64,000 nucleotides of DNA from Fragum whitleyi. Lineage: Eukaryota > Mollusca > Bivalvia > Cardiida > Cardiidae. This document shows positions 9,322 to 20,235 of the stretch, piece by piece (position 1 is the stretch's first letter; each line of letters begins with the position of its first letter). Below the pieces are notes generated by a model. The model saw only the letters and a program-made list of their open reading frames with translations. It searched no databases and had not been told where the DNA came from. Position numbers and translations under genes: made by a program. The stretch covers positions 41,764,739-41,828,738 of the forward strand of contig OX411559.1 in assembly GCA_948146395.1 (NCBI GenBank). The letters are read 5' to 3'.

Positions 9322-9895
9322 TTGTGACCCGTCACGTTAAAAGGGACCATCTCGGAACTCCATAAAGTAAAATTATGATTAGTTTGTTTGTTTGAATGGG
9401 TTTTAACGCCGCTTTCAACAATTTCGCAGTTATATCGCGGTGGCCGGAGCACCTAACAATGGATTCCTGGTATTTCTTTCACCTGTACTACTATTACACC
9501 CTTTCATAGCCTCCGACTGCTATTTCACATAGGTTTACGATTATCTACCCATTGGTGAAAGACAAACGTCGGAAAGGATATTTGCCGCCACCGGGGATCG
9601 AACCCACGACTTCCAGATTGGAAGTCTTATGCCTAACCAACTGCGCTATGGTGGCGGCTGTAAAATTATGAAAAAGAAATTTGTTCCAGTAGAGGTCAAC
9701 CAGTGGTTGCATGTCAAAAATTCTTATACAGGAATGTAGAATGATCATATTTGATTCAGAAAATGGTGAATCTTCGAAAAGTTTTGACCCTTGTCAGTCT
9801 GCGCAGTCCGGCAGTCTGACAAGGGCCGACACTTTTTGCACTACCCAGATGGTCCCTTTTCGCGTGTCGGGTCGCTTTTTTGGAAAACTTGCCAT
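9322..9895. mobile_element. Foldback element M3 interrupted by a SINE
   Basis: The left end TTTGTGACCCGTCACGTTAA with AAGGGACCATCTCGG pairs with the right end CCAGATGGTCCCTTTTCGCG and TGTCGGGTCGC. Inside is CCCTTGTCAGTCTGC facing CAGTCTGACAAGGG. The SINE at 9379-9659 lies within the left half, so the foldback is the older insertion. Confidence 0.8.
9379..9659 (-). mobile_element. SINE-A, full length, with target duplication
   Basis: The minus strand has a 75-nt tRNA-like head (9658-9584) whose ends GCCGCCA and TGGCGGC pair perfectly. The anticodon-loop-like CTTCCAA suggests tRNA-Gly(UCC) ancestry and the B box is GGTTCGATCCC. Next comes a body of about 200 bp containing GACAAA, ATGGGT, CCTATGTGA and GGAGGCTA motifs, and a 3' end with GGCGTTAAAACCCATTCAAA and a short CAAA-type tail. 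Both sides carry GTAAAATTATGA (9367-9378 and 9660-9671), an exact 12-bp target duplication that indicates retrotransposition. Confidence 0.92.
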
Positions 9896-9960
9896 TTCTG
9901 TAGAGCACCGGAAAAGCATCTGTTGCTCTAGAGGGAGGGGGTCGTGTGGTCTCGAATGTT

Positions 9961-10044
9961 GGTCGGGAATGGTCGGGAATGGTCGGGGATGGTCGGGGAT
10001 GGTCGGGAATGGTCGGGGATAGTCGGGAATGGTCGGGGATGGTG
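9961..10044 (+). repeat. 10-bp minisatellite GGTCGGGRAT, about 8 units
   Basis: Eight consecutive decamers alternate GGTCGGGAAT and GGTCGGGGAT, with one AGTCGGGAAT. The G-triplets on one strand could form a quadruplex. A G-rich lead-in, GAGGGAGGGGG, is close upstream. Confidence 0.93.
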
Positions 10045-10067
10045 CAGTACCACCATTTCTAGGCAAT

Positions 10068-10450
10068 TGGTAAGTTTTTCACACTCACTTCGATCAAAAC
10101 CATTCTAAATCACTCACTCTGCGTCCAATTCATTTCAAACGCTAACTCCAATCACTAAAAACGCCACGAAATAGTTAAAATATCTCGAAATTGTTCAAAA
10201 TGATCAGCATTTCAGGTAAATCGTTAAAAACAGTGAACGGCTTTATTAGCTAGAGCTGACTTTTAAGCATTCTATTCGTACGTGAAGAGTGAAGACACAA
10301 CAACAGAAGGGTACACAAATTTTTAAAAACGGGGTTAAAAAATATCGTTAATTTGGTCTAATTGGACGTACTTATCGATATTGTTTTACCTCCTCTTCAT
10401 TTCATTCAAAATCCACACCTAACACTCATTTCCGAAATCGTTCATTAACT
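10068..10450. mobile_element. MITE-1, diverged
   Basis: CACTTCGATCAAAACCATTC, TAAATCACTCACTCTGCG, the centre AATATCGTTAATTTGGTCTA against a decayed arm, TTTTACCTCCTCTTCATTTC and CACACCTAACACTCATTTCC follow the family order. Terminal repeats are poor. Confidence 0.62.
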
Positions 10451-10560
10451 TCTTGTAAGTTGTATTTAGTTGTTTGCAACGGCTCTTCATCAACATGAAA
10501 TCTAGAAATTACTAGGATTCCCAAAACATAGTCACTTAAGGAGACCATGTAGGCCGAGAG

Positions 10561-10615
10561 AGAGTTCGAACCTACGACCTCGAAGATTTGCAGGCAATTG
10601 CGCCATCAACAACTT
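10561..10615 (-). repeat. tRNA-like SINE head remnant
   Basis: On the minus strand GATGGCGCAATTGCC, GAGGTCGTAGGTTCGAACTC resembles the A- and B-box regions of a tRNA-derived repeat. Acceptor pairing is missing. Confidence 0.4.
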
Positions 10616-10619
10616 GTTG

Positions 10620-11105
10620 GACTTTTTTCCTGTAGAAAAGACCACACTGGTTGACAAAATGTGAACGAGCTTTCTTAAGGATAGATTTTCGATTATTTCT
10701 GATTAATTTTCAAGTTGAAACCACGAAATTATAGAAAATTGACTCTCACAGTCGTTCAGTAAGCGCTACCGACTAACCTCTAACGTACGGACCTGGTATT
10801 TCAAAAGTACATATGCCCTTGATATTCTACATGTAAATTACACAATATATACAGATTAGATATACTAATGAAACTTGACAAATACAAGATGTTTCGTAGG
10901 TAGTGTTTTGTCTTATTTCCAGGTTTTGTTTACTTTTTTCCCCTACTTGAAGATGTTAGAGTTGGCTTTTAACCCGATTGTAATTTCCTTTGACCGATGT
11001 GACATTTGAAAACATGAAATGATATTTGTCTTTTCTTTGACTGATGAAAATGATAGATTATAATTTTTTTCATTAACATGTGTAAAGATATAATATTCTC
11101 GAATA
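10620..11105. other. Spacer without recognised feature
   Basis: AT-rich; no coding frame or repeat match was found. Confidence 0.4.
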
Positions 11106-11790
11106 GCCCCATTGTCTTCTAACGGACAGCTATCAGGGAAATAGAGAATTATATCTAAATGTCTTAATTTATCAATGTTATCTGGTCGAGATTGGGCGAA
11201 TTTATCATGACGAGGCTTTGCCGAGTAATGATAATTTCTCGCAGCCGAGACCAGATAACATTGATATTCTAAGACACTTGCATGGTCATCTATTTATCAT
11301 GTAATCATTTCAGCGCTTTATCATAATAATTCCGTAAAAATCGAACAAATTCAGATGAAAGTGTATGCAAAGTCATTGTTTCTTAAAATAGACTACTTGC
11401 TATCATGTGATGTTATCAGGCAGGTGATAACAGGTCAATAAAGGCTTCATTGCATGACGAATAGAGAATAACAATGTTAGTGTCTAAAAAATAACAATGT
11501 TATCAGCTCGAGGTAGGGAGAATTAATCATGACGAGGCTGTGCCGAGTAATGATAATTTTTCACAACCGAGACCTGATAACAATGATATCTTAAGACACT
11601 TACATGTTATTCTATTTATCATGCAATTGTTTTTCAGTGCTTAAGTATGATAACCCTTGAAAATCGAAGAAATTCTAGTGAAAGTGTATGTAAATCGTTT
11701 CTTAAAATAGACTGCATGATATCATGTTATGTTACCGGACAGTTGATACCAGGTCAATACAAGCTTCATTGCATGATGATTGCTAATGAA
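11106..11790. repeat. Two-copy tandem duplication with internal hairpins
   Basis: About 350 bp repeats twice in the same orientation, from roughly 11110 and from 11465. Both copies contain AATGTTATC facing its complement around a loop reading CATGACGAGGCTTTGCCGAG or CATGACGAGGCTGTGCCGAG. Both also share TTTCTTAAAATAGACT and CTTCATTGCATGA. The hairpins alone look like a small foldback element; the flank was duplicated with it. Confidence 0.78.
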
Positions 11791-11929
11791 TCCTTGTCCT
11801 ACACACGTTTAAGATTAAATTCTATCATGACGTCATATAACGAACGTTATCGCGCTATGTCTGTCATCTGATCGTTCAAAAATTGGTTTAAACGTACATA
11901 AAAAGTGTGAATGTGAGAAAAAAAATCTG

Positions 11930-12050
11930 TAACTCGGTTGTATTTTAGACGAGCAAAATAATTTAATCTCGTCTAGAATAAAAAGCCATTAAGCTCGACA
12001 AGGCTCGCTTAATAACATTTCTATTCTAGATTCGGTTAAAATCAGCTTAT
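11930..12050. repeat. Imperfect hairpin with TTAAGCTCGACAAGGCTCGC loop
   Basis: TATTTTAGACGAGC and TCTAGAATA segments face TATTCTAGATTCGG across a loop with GCTCGACAAGGCTCGC. A related, more decayed version appears near 49530-49610. Confidence 0.5.
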
Positions 12051-12656
12051 CTTAATTAAAATCTCACGACAGAGCTTAAATATACCATTATAATAAAAAT
12101 AATCATTCTTAACTAACTAAATTAAAGTTCAATTAGCAGTTTTGTTCCTAAGAAAACTTGAACGTGAAAATAATAGATAATAGATAATAATAGAGATTTT
12201 ACAAATGGAACATGTCTTTACCTTGAATTAAGTGCCAAAGCTTTCATTTCTTGATTTCTAAAGACTTTTTTCGCAGAATTGATAGAAATTAGACAACTGT
12301 TAACATGAAAGCCAGGATATAAAAATAACCTCTACATTTTAACAACAAAAAATACTCTTGTTATATGAAATAGAGCAAAAAATACACCGGGCATTTTGTT
12401 TGTAATTAAATTCTGGATTCTCGAGCAAATTGGAGGAATTACGTGAATAGATAAATCAAAGTGTTTTATGATAATTTAGAGCTCTGGTGGTTTTAGTCTT
12501 CCGATAGAGAAATACAAAAGGAATGGATCTTTTCTTGTTTCTTTTTATAAAAAGAACCCTCTTATATAAGAAGCTTTTGATTTGTTGAAAATCATAGGTT
12601 ACATGTATAAATTTCCCTACAAAGGCTTATCTTAATTGAAATGGATCAGAAGGTTA
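12051..12656. other. Spacer without recognised feature
   Basis: AT-rich, with only short simple repeats such as ATAATAGATAATAGATAATA. No gene is supported. Confidence 0.4.
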
Positions 12657-12776
12657 TATGTTGATTTTACGGAGGTATGAAACTGAAAATCTAATCACAC
12701 TGTATGAACACGCAAAATGGATTCATGTAAGTGTTTAATTGGGTTTTTAGGTTAATACCTCAACGAAAACAACAAA
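12657..12776. mobile_element. Foldback element, family M6
   Basis: GTTGATTTTACGGAGGTATG and AAACTGAAAATCTAATCACA pair imperfectly with TTTTTAGGTTAATACCTCAA and CGAAAACAAC. The best copy is at 14815. Confidence 0.65.
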
Positions 12777-13779
12777 TACCACTTTAAATCCTATAAATAA
12801 ATGTCATGAAGCAAATACGCAATGCTTTCCTATGAGGCTACTACGCACAGAAGCTTTCGAACAGATGTGTACTCAACTTTGTTTTCATTGAGAAATAAAA
12901 ACAAATTTTCAGCCAATCAGCATGCACGAAACTAGGATTGGGACAAATAAAATTTCATTATTTCTTTTAGTTATTAAGTCTAAAATAGAAATCTGTTTAA
13001 TATTTTTCTTTCGCAAAAAGAAAAAAAGGGGTGTTTTTCTATTGAAAGATCAACCATTTAGAACGTCAAAGAAGACGGACCCATTTTGAACACTTTTTAT
13101 ATTTATCTGCTGCAGAAAACCAAAAACACCTTTAACAAAATTAAAAGGTAAAAAGATGTTTGTGGTGCAAGAATGTTAAGTATTTCTAGTAGAAAAAATA
13201 AGCCATTAAGATATTTCAAGTGTCAGTCTTATTGAACAAGTGCACAAGGTTCATTGACATTAACAAGAAAACGTTTACTTCAAGGGAAATACGGTCTTAG
13301 ATACTTTATTATAAAATCTCTGAAAATAAACAAACAATCAAACAAACAAATAAAACCAACGATAAACACAACTATCAAAGCACTGAAAGTACTGGGGGTG
13401 GGCGTTTCTGTTGGCATACTAGAGTGATTCTTCCATTCGTTGCGAAAAGAGAAATTGTAGATGTAAAATTAAGATAAAAGAAAAAAAGACTCGACACAAG
13501 TTCGCAAATTCCCAAACTTGATTGCATGTTTAAATTGTTTTAATAGTTTACATGACAGAATAAAAAAAATATTTGGTAGAATACTCTGAATAAATTGTAC
13601 CTTTCTTTACTTAAATATTGTTTTACGTTCAAATTACAAATTGAGTTTAGTATTATTATCTGAATGCTTACATTATGTTCATTCACAATTAGTATATTCA
13701 CCGAATGTAAACAGTATGCTAAATGAACTAAAATATCACAACATCAGCTTGTATTCAAAACTTGTTTAAAAGTTACGGA
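12777..13779. other. Spacer without recognised feature
   Basis: AT-rich. A short CAAACAAT run near 13330 is the only simple repeat, and no coding frame stands out. Confidence 0.4.
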
Positions 13780-14190
13780 GAAGAGATGAAAAATTCATTC
13801 CAAACTATCGCTCATATGATAATAAAACGCTCAAAAATCATCAAAAAGCTCAATGATTATTTTCGAATCTCTCTGAAAATTTGGAATTTAATATCGCTCA
13901 CCTGCTTGAATTTGGGAGCGTCTGATTGGTTCGCAACGACATAGAAATCTATTCATAGAACTTGTTAGTATATTTTCACGAAAGGGAGGTAATAAATAGA
14001 TTTTTTTCTCCAAAAAGTAGGGCTCACTAATTCATAGAACTTGTTAGTATATTTCACGAAAGGATGGTTATAAATATCGACAATTTCGGCAAGGTTGGAA
14101 AAAATAAGCAAAATTCTATTACATATCCCTAGAATTCAATTTCATTCAAATTTCATTCAAAATCATCCACATTGTCAAATGTACTATTTT
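13780..14190. mobile_element. MITE-1 fragments with a local duplication
   Basis: AAATTCATTCCAAACTATCG, CTCACCTGCTTGAATTTGGG, TCTGATTGGTTCG and CGAAAGGGAGGTAATAAATA belong to the MITE-1 body. The segment ATTCATAGAACTTGTTAGTA occurs at 13952 and again at 14032, each followed by a CACGAAAGG motif, so part of the element was locally duplicated. Confidence 0.6.
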
Positions 14191-14814
14191 GACTGTAGGG
14201 GCGGTTGAAAGAACCGTGATAAATCTGTGTAAAACTTGCCTACAGTGTCAATTTAAGTGTAATGTTACCTTACACAAATTTGTAAATAAAAATAAACAAA
14301 GCAAGTGGGTTCGTAAAGAAAAACTTTCACTTTTCAAGATTTTTCTTTAAAAACAGACTTCTAAGTCGATATAGGTAATGCAACGCAGTTGTAGATTTGC
14401 GAACAAAATGACTTAAATTTAACAATTACTTTTTTTCAGATCGACTTCAGTTAAAGGTTAAATCACAGATTGTGCGTGTTACAAACAACTTACGTAATTT
14501 TATCTCATTTTTGATAAGAACACATTTTTACATACTACAAATGACGTAAGATCTTTTACATGAAAAATGCTCTAAATTTAAGTTCCCTTTCTATATAGGA
14601 CTCATTTTGGAATAATTTCATACTACTTGTGTCTACCAGAATCAGTGCATTCTGAATGGCTGAAAACTTGATTCCTCGATAAAAACTATGTAGAGAACGC
14701 AGCTATTTTGTAAGCTTTCGCATAAAGTAGTCCCGTACCAAAAATGTGCTTTTATTGAAAAATCTCTACATATTTGTTCCATGATATTGAATTATACGAT
14801 ATGTTGAGAATATT
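14191..14814. other. Spacer without recognised feature
   Basis: AT-rich and without a gene or matched repeat. Confidence 0.4.
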
Positions 14815-14935
14815 TGTTGATTTCATGGATGTATGAAACTAAAAACCTAAACACACTTATGTATGAATTCGCTTCGCGTATTCATACAGAGTGATTAGTT
14901 TTTAACTTTCATACCTCCATGAAAACAACTAATTA
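14815..14935. mobile_element. Foldback element M6, best copy
   Basis: GTTGATTTCATGGATGTATG, AAACTAAAAACCTAAACACA and GTATGAATTCGC pair with GCGTATTCATACAGAGTGAT, TAGTTTTTAACTTTCATACC and TCCATGAAAACAAC. Copies are at 12657 and 23070; end fragments are near 15806 and 23376. Confidence 0.8.
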
Positions 14936-14995
14936 CTTCTTCATCCATTAAGAGAATCTTCTTGAAGAAACGGAAACCAGCCCTGCGTTAAGGAT

Positions 14996-15385
14996 ACAGT
15001 AAATAACATCGTTAAATAGACACTCACTACACTCATTCATTACGAACAATCACTCGAATTAAAACGCTAAGAACTATTTAAAAAACGTTTCGAAATCGTT
15101 TAAAATGGTCAACATTTCAGTTCAATCGACAAAATCATTAAACGATTTTATTGACTGGAAAAGGATTTTTAAGTGAATACACGAAAAACAGAAAAGTGCG
15201 TAAATTTGATTAAAGGTATGTAAAAAAAAATATCGCTATTTTTCGTCCAATTCGACGAAATTTTCGCCGTTGCTTTTACCTCTCCTTAATTTCATTCAAA
15301 GTTCTATTCTTCACACTCATCTAATATCATTTCAAAATTATTCCAAAATCATCCAGGTTGTCAATTTTATGATGCTATTAACTGT
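14996..15385. mobile_element. MITE-1, near full length
   Basis: The ends are ACAGTAAATAACATCGTTAA and GTCAATTTTATGATGCTATT followed by AACTGT. The central arms AAATATCGCTATTTTTCGTC and the CTCTCCTTAATTTCATTC side are diverged but in order. Confidence 0.75.
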
Positions 15386-15461
15386 GGCAAAACGTAGCAA
15401 ACTGCTCCGATTTTTATTTTCAATGAAGTTATTGATCTTATTATTCATTCATTTTTGAAGC

Positions 15462-15585
15462 GTGTTTGAATGGTTTGAGTTGGTGTTTGGAATAAATGAG
15501 TTGAGCGCTGCATGAGCGATTTGGAATGGTTTTGATCGGAAAGAGAGTCAATTTCTCGATGTTGTTATCTGTACAATGCTTTTCT
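15462..15585. mobile_element. MITE-1, right half
   Basis: GGTTTGAGTTGGTGTTTGGA, GTTGAGCGCTGCATGAGCGA, TTTTGATCGGAAAGAGAGTC and AATTTCTCGATGTTGTTATC followed by TGTAC match the right end of the reference copies. Confidence 0.72.
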
Positions 15586-15904
15586 GTACTATACTTATTG
15601 CTGTTCAATTGATAGATGTAATTTACATCATGTAAAGATGTCTTTATTAGCCTTTCATACATAAAGGAATTATGTCCAATTTATCATAATTCAATGTGAT
15701 CAAACAGAAATGTCTAGATATTGACAGATTGACATACACGTAGTTTCTAATAGAACGACTTGTAATTAGTGCAGAATAATTCACAATTCTTTCGTCCGCA
15801 AAAGTTTTTCGTGGAGATATGAAACTAAAAATTCAAATGATTAAGAAGATATGTTCTTAATATACACAACTGTAAATACACAACGGATTACACTCTTAGC
15901 GCTG

Positions 15905-16072
15905 TTACGGTTAGTAACAAAGTGGCATTGACAAGGTAAATGATTTTTGAATTAAATCCGAATGATTTTGAAAGTAAACGAGGAGTTAGATATTAATGAA
16001 ATTGACGGGAGGAAATACGCTTTGCATTATTTCGGACGAAATAATCGTTTTTATTACCTCCCTTTAAAAAAA
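15905..16072. mobile_element. MITE-1, left half with hairpin
   Basis: The left terminus is diverged (GGTTAGTAACAAAGTGGCAT, TTGACAAGGTAAATGATTTT). The hairpin at 16010-16068 has arms GGGAGGAAATACG and TTATTACCTCCC, but its loop core reads ATTATTTCGGACGAAATAAT instead of the usual TTTTGTTCA palindrome: a compensated loop change. Confidence 0.72.
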
Positions 16073-16384
16073 TCAACGTATTTTTCTGTTTATTTATCTT
16101 TTCCGGTTATTTAAACTTTTGGAAATGTACATCTGATAATAGAGTATGAATGAAATGTTGGAATATATTAACGATTTTCGAGCAATCAAAAAAAATGTTT
16201 AATCATTTAAACGGGCTTCTTCACTATGACTTGGACTTTTAGCTTGGCTTATTTTGGTGTCACAGAAAGAGAAAAAAAAGCTAGTCCAGAGCTTGAACCA
16301 ATGCCCTCTGGCTTCGGGGTGAGTACTCTTTATACCGAAATAACTCGTAGATTAAGTAGCTATTCGTACAATCCCGATACATTC

Positions 16385-16612
16385 CCGGGATCCGTTTTAC
16401 TAATCTTTTACCAAGAAAAGTTATCGTAAGTCAAAATCACAGATCGTACCTGGTGTTCTCATTATATTTTAGTTCCTGCATAGCAATATCTCGTAGGAGA
16501 CGATTTAAATGATGCATGACAGAATTCCATATTTAGTTACTACTGTAGAATCAACTCTAATTGCTGACTTGCACAAAAAATGATCATAAGACGTTTATCG
16601 AAGCAGGCCCTT
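16385..16612. mobile_element. Small inverted-repeat element, family M12, copy 1
   Basis: It starts CCGGGATCCGTTTTACTAAT and ends near GAAGCAGGCCCTTG. The second copy at 31366-31604 shares the order of CAAAATCACAGATCGTACCT, GCAATATCTC and ACTGTAGAA and shows clearer terminal repeats. Small open frames here are therefore repeat-derived. Confidence 0.68.
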
Positions 16613-16904
16613 GTGCTCACTAGACATAGATCCCCGAATTTAAAAATTAAAAAAACACCAATAATTGCAACGTCAATGCATCGGACAAAAGTCGGGTCTA
16701 TATTCTCCGAATTACAGAATAGTAAAAACTACCCAAGTTGTAAATTATTGAGTATGGTTTTCCAATCTTGTAGTAAAAACAAGTCTCTATGCTTTGAAGC
16801 GTATGCAATGTCTTGGAAACAGTTTTCTATTAAACTCTAATCATTTTACCCTTCTAGATTATTTCGTTTATTTGAACAAAATATCGCAAAACTGACACTC
16901 AACT

Positions 16905-17100
16905 CAATCTGTTTAAAATGGAGCGATGGGCTAGGGTTTTAGAATGGTTTTGGATAGCGTTTGTTGTCAATTTTACGATTATCACTTGGGTGCTTTAAGT
17001 ACTCAAATACAGCGTTAAATCGGTTATTGACATTTAAATAACCATTTTAACGCTGTATTTGAGTACTTAAACCCTAGCGCTCCATTTTAAACAGACAAAA
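16905..17100. repeat. Palindrome built on a 44-bp hairpin
   Basis: TTTAAGTACTCAAATACAGC and GTTAAATCGGTTATTGA face ATAACCATTTTAACGCTG and TATTTGAGTACTTAAA. Outside these, CTGTTTAAAATGGAGCGATG near 16910 faces GCGCTCCATTTTAAACAG near 17095, so a wider inverted repeat encloses the inner one. Confidence 0.75.
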
Positions 17101-17274
17101 TACTCAACTTCAATAGTTAAAAATGCACAGAAGAAGTCAAAAACGCCTAGACACCGAACAAAAACGCTGCAAAACTTCATCTTAATCGAACAAATCATTC
17201 AGTAATTGTGCAGGTTGGCATGAATTTGGAGGTGTCTGATTTGTCCTTGAAGAAACACAAATATATTTATAAAA

Positions 17275-17530
17275 TAGTGCGCGGGCTTTATTTAAAACAT
17301 ATATGAGACTGTGCGTGACATTTCCAACAATTTGAAATGTTCGTGAGGGGCGAAGATTGAGTAGCGTTGTCAGCAACATATTGCAATTATAAAGTTACCT
17401 GATGGTCTACCGCTATTTTAGCCCTTATCTATCTACTAAATGCATAGTTAAGACTCTGGTCAGACTGTGCGGATGCACAGGCTGTCCAGAGTCTTTGTTT
17501 TTCGCATTTTTCAAATTGTTGGAAATCTCA
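17275..17530. repeat. M3-related diverged foldback
   Basis: AGACTCTGGTCAGACTGTGC, GGATGCACAGGCTGTCCAGA and the AACAATTTGAAATGT stretch near 17330 (with complement near 17513) match the element at 30224-30420 in the opposite orientation. Confidence 0.6.
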
Positions 17531-17624
17531 CGCACAGGCTCATATATTTGTTGGCATGACTTTGAAGGCGTCTGATTTGTTCGTGAAGGTTTACAAATAG
17601 GAGATATTAAATGAGAGGTCATTG

Positions 17625-17830
17625 AATACCGAATTTATTAAACGAGTCATCTATAAACAGATAAAATCGAGACTACGCCGAGTTTTTATCTGTTTATAGA
17701 TGACGAGTTTAACAAATTTGGTATTTGATGAGCACATATTTTATATTCAATTTATAGTATGACACTATATTTTGCGAAAAATTGTCAAAATCATTAAAAT
17801 TCAACATTTCAATTTTCCGCGAAACATGTA
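17625..17830. mobile_element. Foldback element, family M19
   Basis: TACCGAATTTATTAAACGAG, TCATCTATAAACAGATAAA pair with TTTATCTGTTTATAGATGAC and GAGTTTAACAAATTTGGTA around GTCGAGACTACGCCGAG-like sequence. The tail TTTTCCGCGAAACATGTAAC is shared with 32498 and 48590. Confidence 0.75.
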
Positions 17831-17904
17831 ACTGACCTATTTCAATAAAAATCTGTCAGGATGCTCCTTGGTTATCCTGCTGAAATCTTGTTATTTATTA
17901 TTGT

Positions 17905-18270
17905 CTTGACATTAGATATGGGCGTGGCAGGGCGATTTTTTTTTACTATGAAATCTTTGAACAACTTTGCCCTTTTGATCACATAGCCCCTTTTCAATGG
18001 AACTTTGAAATAATGTTTCTTTGGTGACCCTTTTCAAAATTGTTCTAAATCTCGAGATTCTGTTGGACACGTATATACCAGAGTGGCGGGGCCGGCCTTT
18101 TTTCATTATGAAACGTTTGAATGACATTTCCTCCCTAGGCATTTTACAAATTTCAATGAAACTTTGTCAGGTCGTTGTGTGAGCCAAATCACATATTGTT
18201 CGAAAAATTCTGATCGGCCTTTAAAGATGCGCGAGGTAGGACAGGGCCCTTTTCACTTTAAAAGTTTTGA
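17905..18270. repeat. Diverged tandem repeat, about 140-150 bp units
   Basis: The motifs GGGCGTGGCAGGGCGATTTT and GAGTGGCGGGGCCGGCCTTT, each followed by a TATGAAA-TTTGAA-ACTTTGCC or CATTTCC pattern, recur two to three times. It resembles the array at 19066 in style but not in sequence. Confidence 0.45.
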
Positions 18271-18309
18271 AAAACATCGAGATGTATGGCGTGTAATCGG
18301 TTGCAAAAT

Positions 18310-18710
18310 TATATGATAAAAATAATTGTTCTATAATACGAATATTTATTTCAAAAATAAATAAATTATGGTAAAAAGAAAATATATATTCAATAAATTA
18401 AATTATTTGTTCTATAGTTATTTATATCTATTCAATAATGATAAATATTTATTCTATAATTATGATTATTTTTTTTAAAAAAATAAATAATTTATTCAAT
18501 AATTAAAAATATTTATTCTATAATTGTTAATATTTGTTTTATAATGAAAAAAAATAGTTATTGTATAATTCAAAATATTTATTGTATAATTTAAAATATT
18601 TATTGTATAATCTAAAATATTTGTACAAAGATTGAACATAAATAATTATTTCTATAATTTAAAATAATTTATTCAATACCTCACACAAAATATTTATTCA
18701 ATGATTAGCA
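18310..18710. repeat. AT-rich minisatellite (TATTTATTCTATAATT-type units)
   Basis: About 16 degenerate units of 20-25 bp, each containing AATATTTAT or AATATTTGT and TATAAT. Almost no G or C is present over 400 bp. It is a candidate DNA-unwinding or matrix-attachment type sequence, by composition only. Confidence 0.85.
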
Positions 18711-19065
18711 TTCTTGGAAGGAAGTGGCTAGCCATAGACTGGGAACATGATCGACTTTCACTATAGACTGGAAATCTCCCCAATCTACGTTACTTCCCTG
18801 AAGATTTTAACAGGCTCAATTATGAAGTTGACTGTGTTAATACTTTCAAAGAGAGAAAAAGTGACGAAATTCATCTACCCTTCAATTAAATTTAACTGAT
18901 TTATCAATTTTTGGTGGTACTCCCCTTTGGCTGGCCAGTTGTTAAGAAAAATCAGTTTGGCGAAATCGTATTACTTAAAACTGTTCCTAAATGAAAGTCT
19001 TTTTAAGGAAAGGTGGGCTTTTGTGACCAATGAATGTCCTCCGTGCGTTTTGTGTCGTCCGGCAT

Positions 19066-19565
19066 CAACAATTTAAGTGTTTACACCCAAGAGGCCACAA
19101 ATATGGCCCAATCTTCATGAAACTTGGTCAGAATTTTGGCCAGGTCACAAGAATGAACCCTATTGAAAATGGGAGGGATCTATGCCATATCACGAGGAAT
19201 GGGGCCTTGTTGACAATTTACTTGTTCACACTCTAGAAGCCATATAAATGACCCTATCTTAATGAACGTTGGTCAGAATAATGGTCTGGTCACAAGAATG
19301 AACCCAATTGAAAATAGGAAGAATCCATGTCATATCACGGGGAAAGGGGTCTTAATAAAAAATTCTGTTTACACTCTATAAGCCATAATTATGGCCCGAT
19401 CTTTATGACGTTGGTCAAAATATTTGTCAGGTCTCAAGAAAGAACCCTATTGAAAATGGGAAGGATCCATGCCATATCACATGAAAAGGAGTCTAATGAC
19501 AACTTTCTTGTTTTCACTCTAGAGGCCACACATATGGCCCAATTTTCATAAAATTTGGTCAGAAT
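19066..19565 (+). repeat. Tandem repeat, about 145-bp units, 3.3 copies
   Basis: CACTCTAGAGGCCACA, ATATGGCCCAATCTTCATGA, TTGGTCAGAA, CAAGAATGAACCCTATTGAA and GCCATATCAC recur at spacings of about 147, 141 and 144 bp. Open frames across it follow from the periodicity and are not evidence of coding. Confidence 0.88.
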
Positions 19566-19716
19566 GTATAACGGGTATATAGTCAAAGTGATAATCCAAT
19601 GTATTATCATATGAGAAAATACAGGAAAAATAGCCTTTATTCTCTTTATCAACTCTAGGGGTTATCAGTATTTCAATATATGTTTATCTTGTCAAAGGTT
19701 GAATCGCCCCCCCCCC

Positions 19717-19922
19717 TTTGTCGCTTTGTTCGTGTATTTAAAACACACGAAAGCATTTCTTAAAGATCCGATTAATTGTTTAAATATCAAACTGTAGCTA
19801 TAAATCGAAAATATCCCGTAAAAAGATTTCAGAAAAATATTTACAGAAAACGAGCGTCAGCCTCTCTGGCAAAACCAGGCATAAATCAAAGCTGAATTTG
19901 CCAGATTTTGTTGTTGTTATCA
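19717..19922 (+). repeat. Near-identical direct duplication, copy 1
   Basis: From TTTGTCGCTTTGTTCGTGTA to TTTTGTTGTTGTTATC this matches 20436-20641. The first roughly 150 bp look identical; changes cluster near the end (GCGTCAGCC against GCGTAAGCC, and a small block after ATCAAAG). It follows a run of nine or ten C. Confidence 0.9.
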
Positions 19923-19939
19923 AATGTACTTGTTGGTCT

Positions 19940-20235
19940 CATTTCTTAGTGATTTTGGAGCGTTTTAGAACGATTTGAGTGGATGCTTGGTTTGAATGAA
20001 TGGAGCGATGAGTAAGCGACTGAGAATGTTTTTGATCGAAATGAGTGTCAATTTCACGATGTTTTGTACTGCATTTAAAAAAAACTCGATCGATTCTCTC
20101 ATGGTTCATAGAACCCATCAAACTTCATCCCTTCAAACGGTTGAATTTTTTTGCAAATAATTCGCCGCTTTGCACGTGCACTTGTGTGCAAAGCGGGGTT
20201 TAAATTGAAAACATTTGCACCGTTTTGTCATATTG
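19940..20235. mobile_element. MITE-1 right end, then an M4 hairpin fragment
   Basis: GATTTTGGAGCGTTTTAGAA to GTGTCAATTTCACGATGTTT is a MITE-1 end (to about 20075). At 20170-20200 CCGCTTTGCACGTGCACTTG and TGTGCAAAGCGGGG form the M4 hairpin. Both lie between the two copies of the 205-bp duplication. Confidence 0.7.

Noticed and set aside
9794..10066. Pro-rich 90-residue frame
   Set aside because: It is the antisense reading of the GGTCGGGAAT minisatellite; the proline repeat is a by-product.
19030..19551. Two overlapping open frames
   Set aside because: They follow from the 145-bp tandem array and have no domain resemblance.
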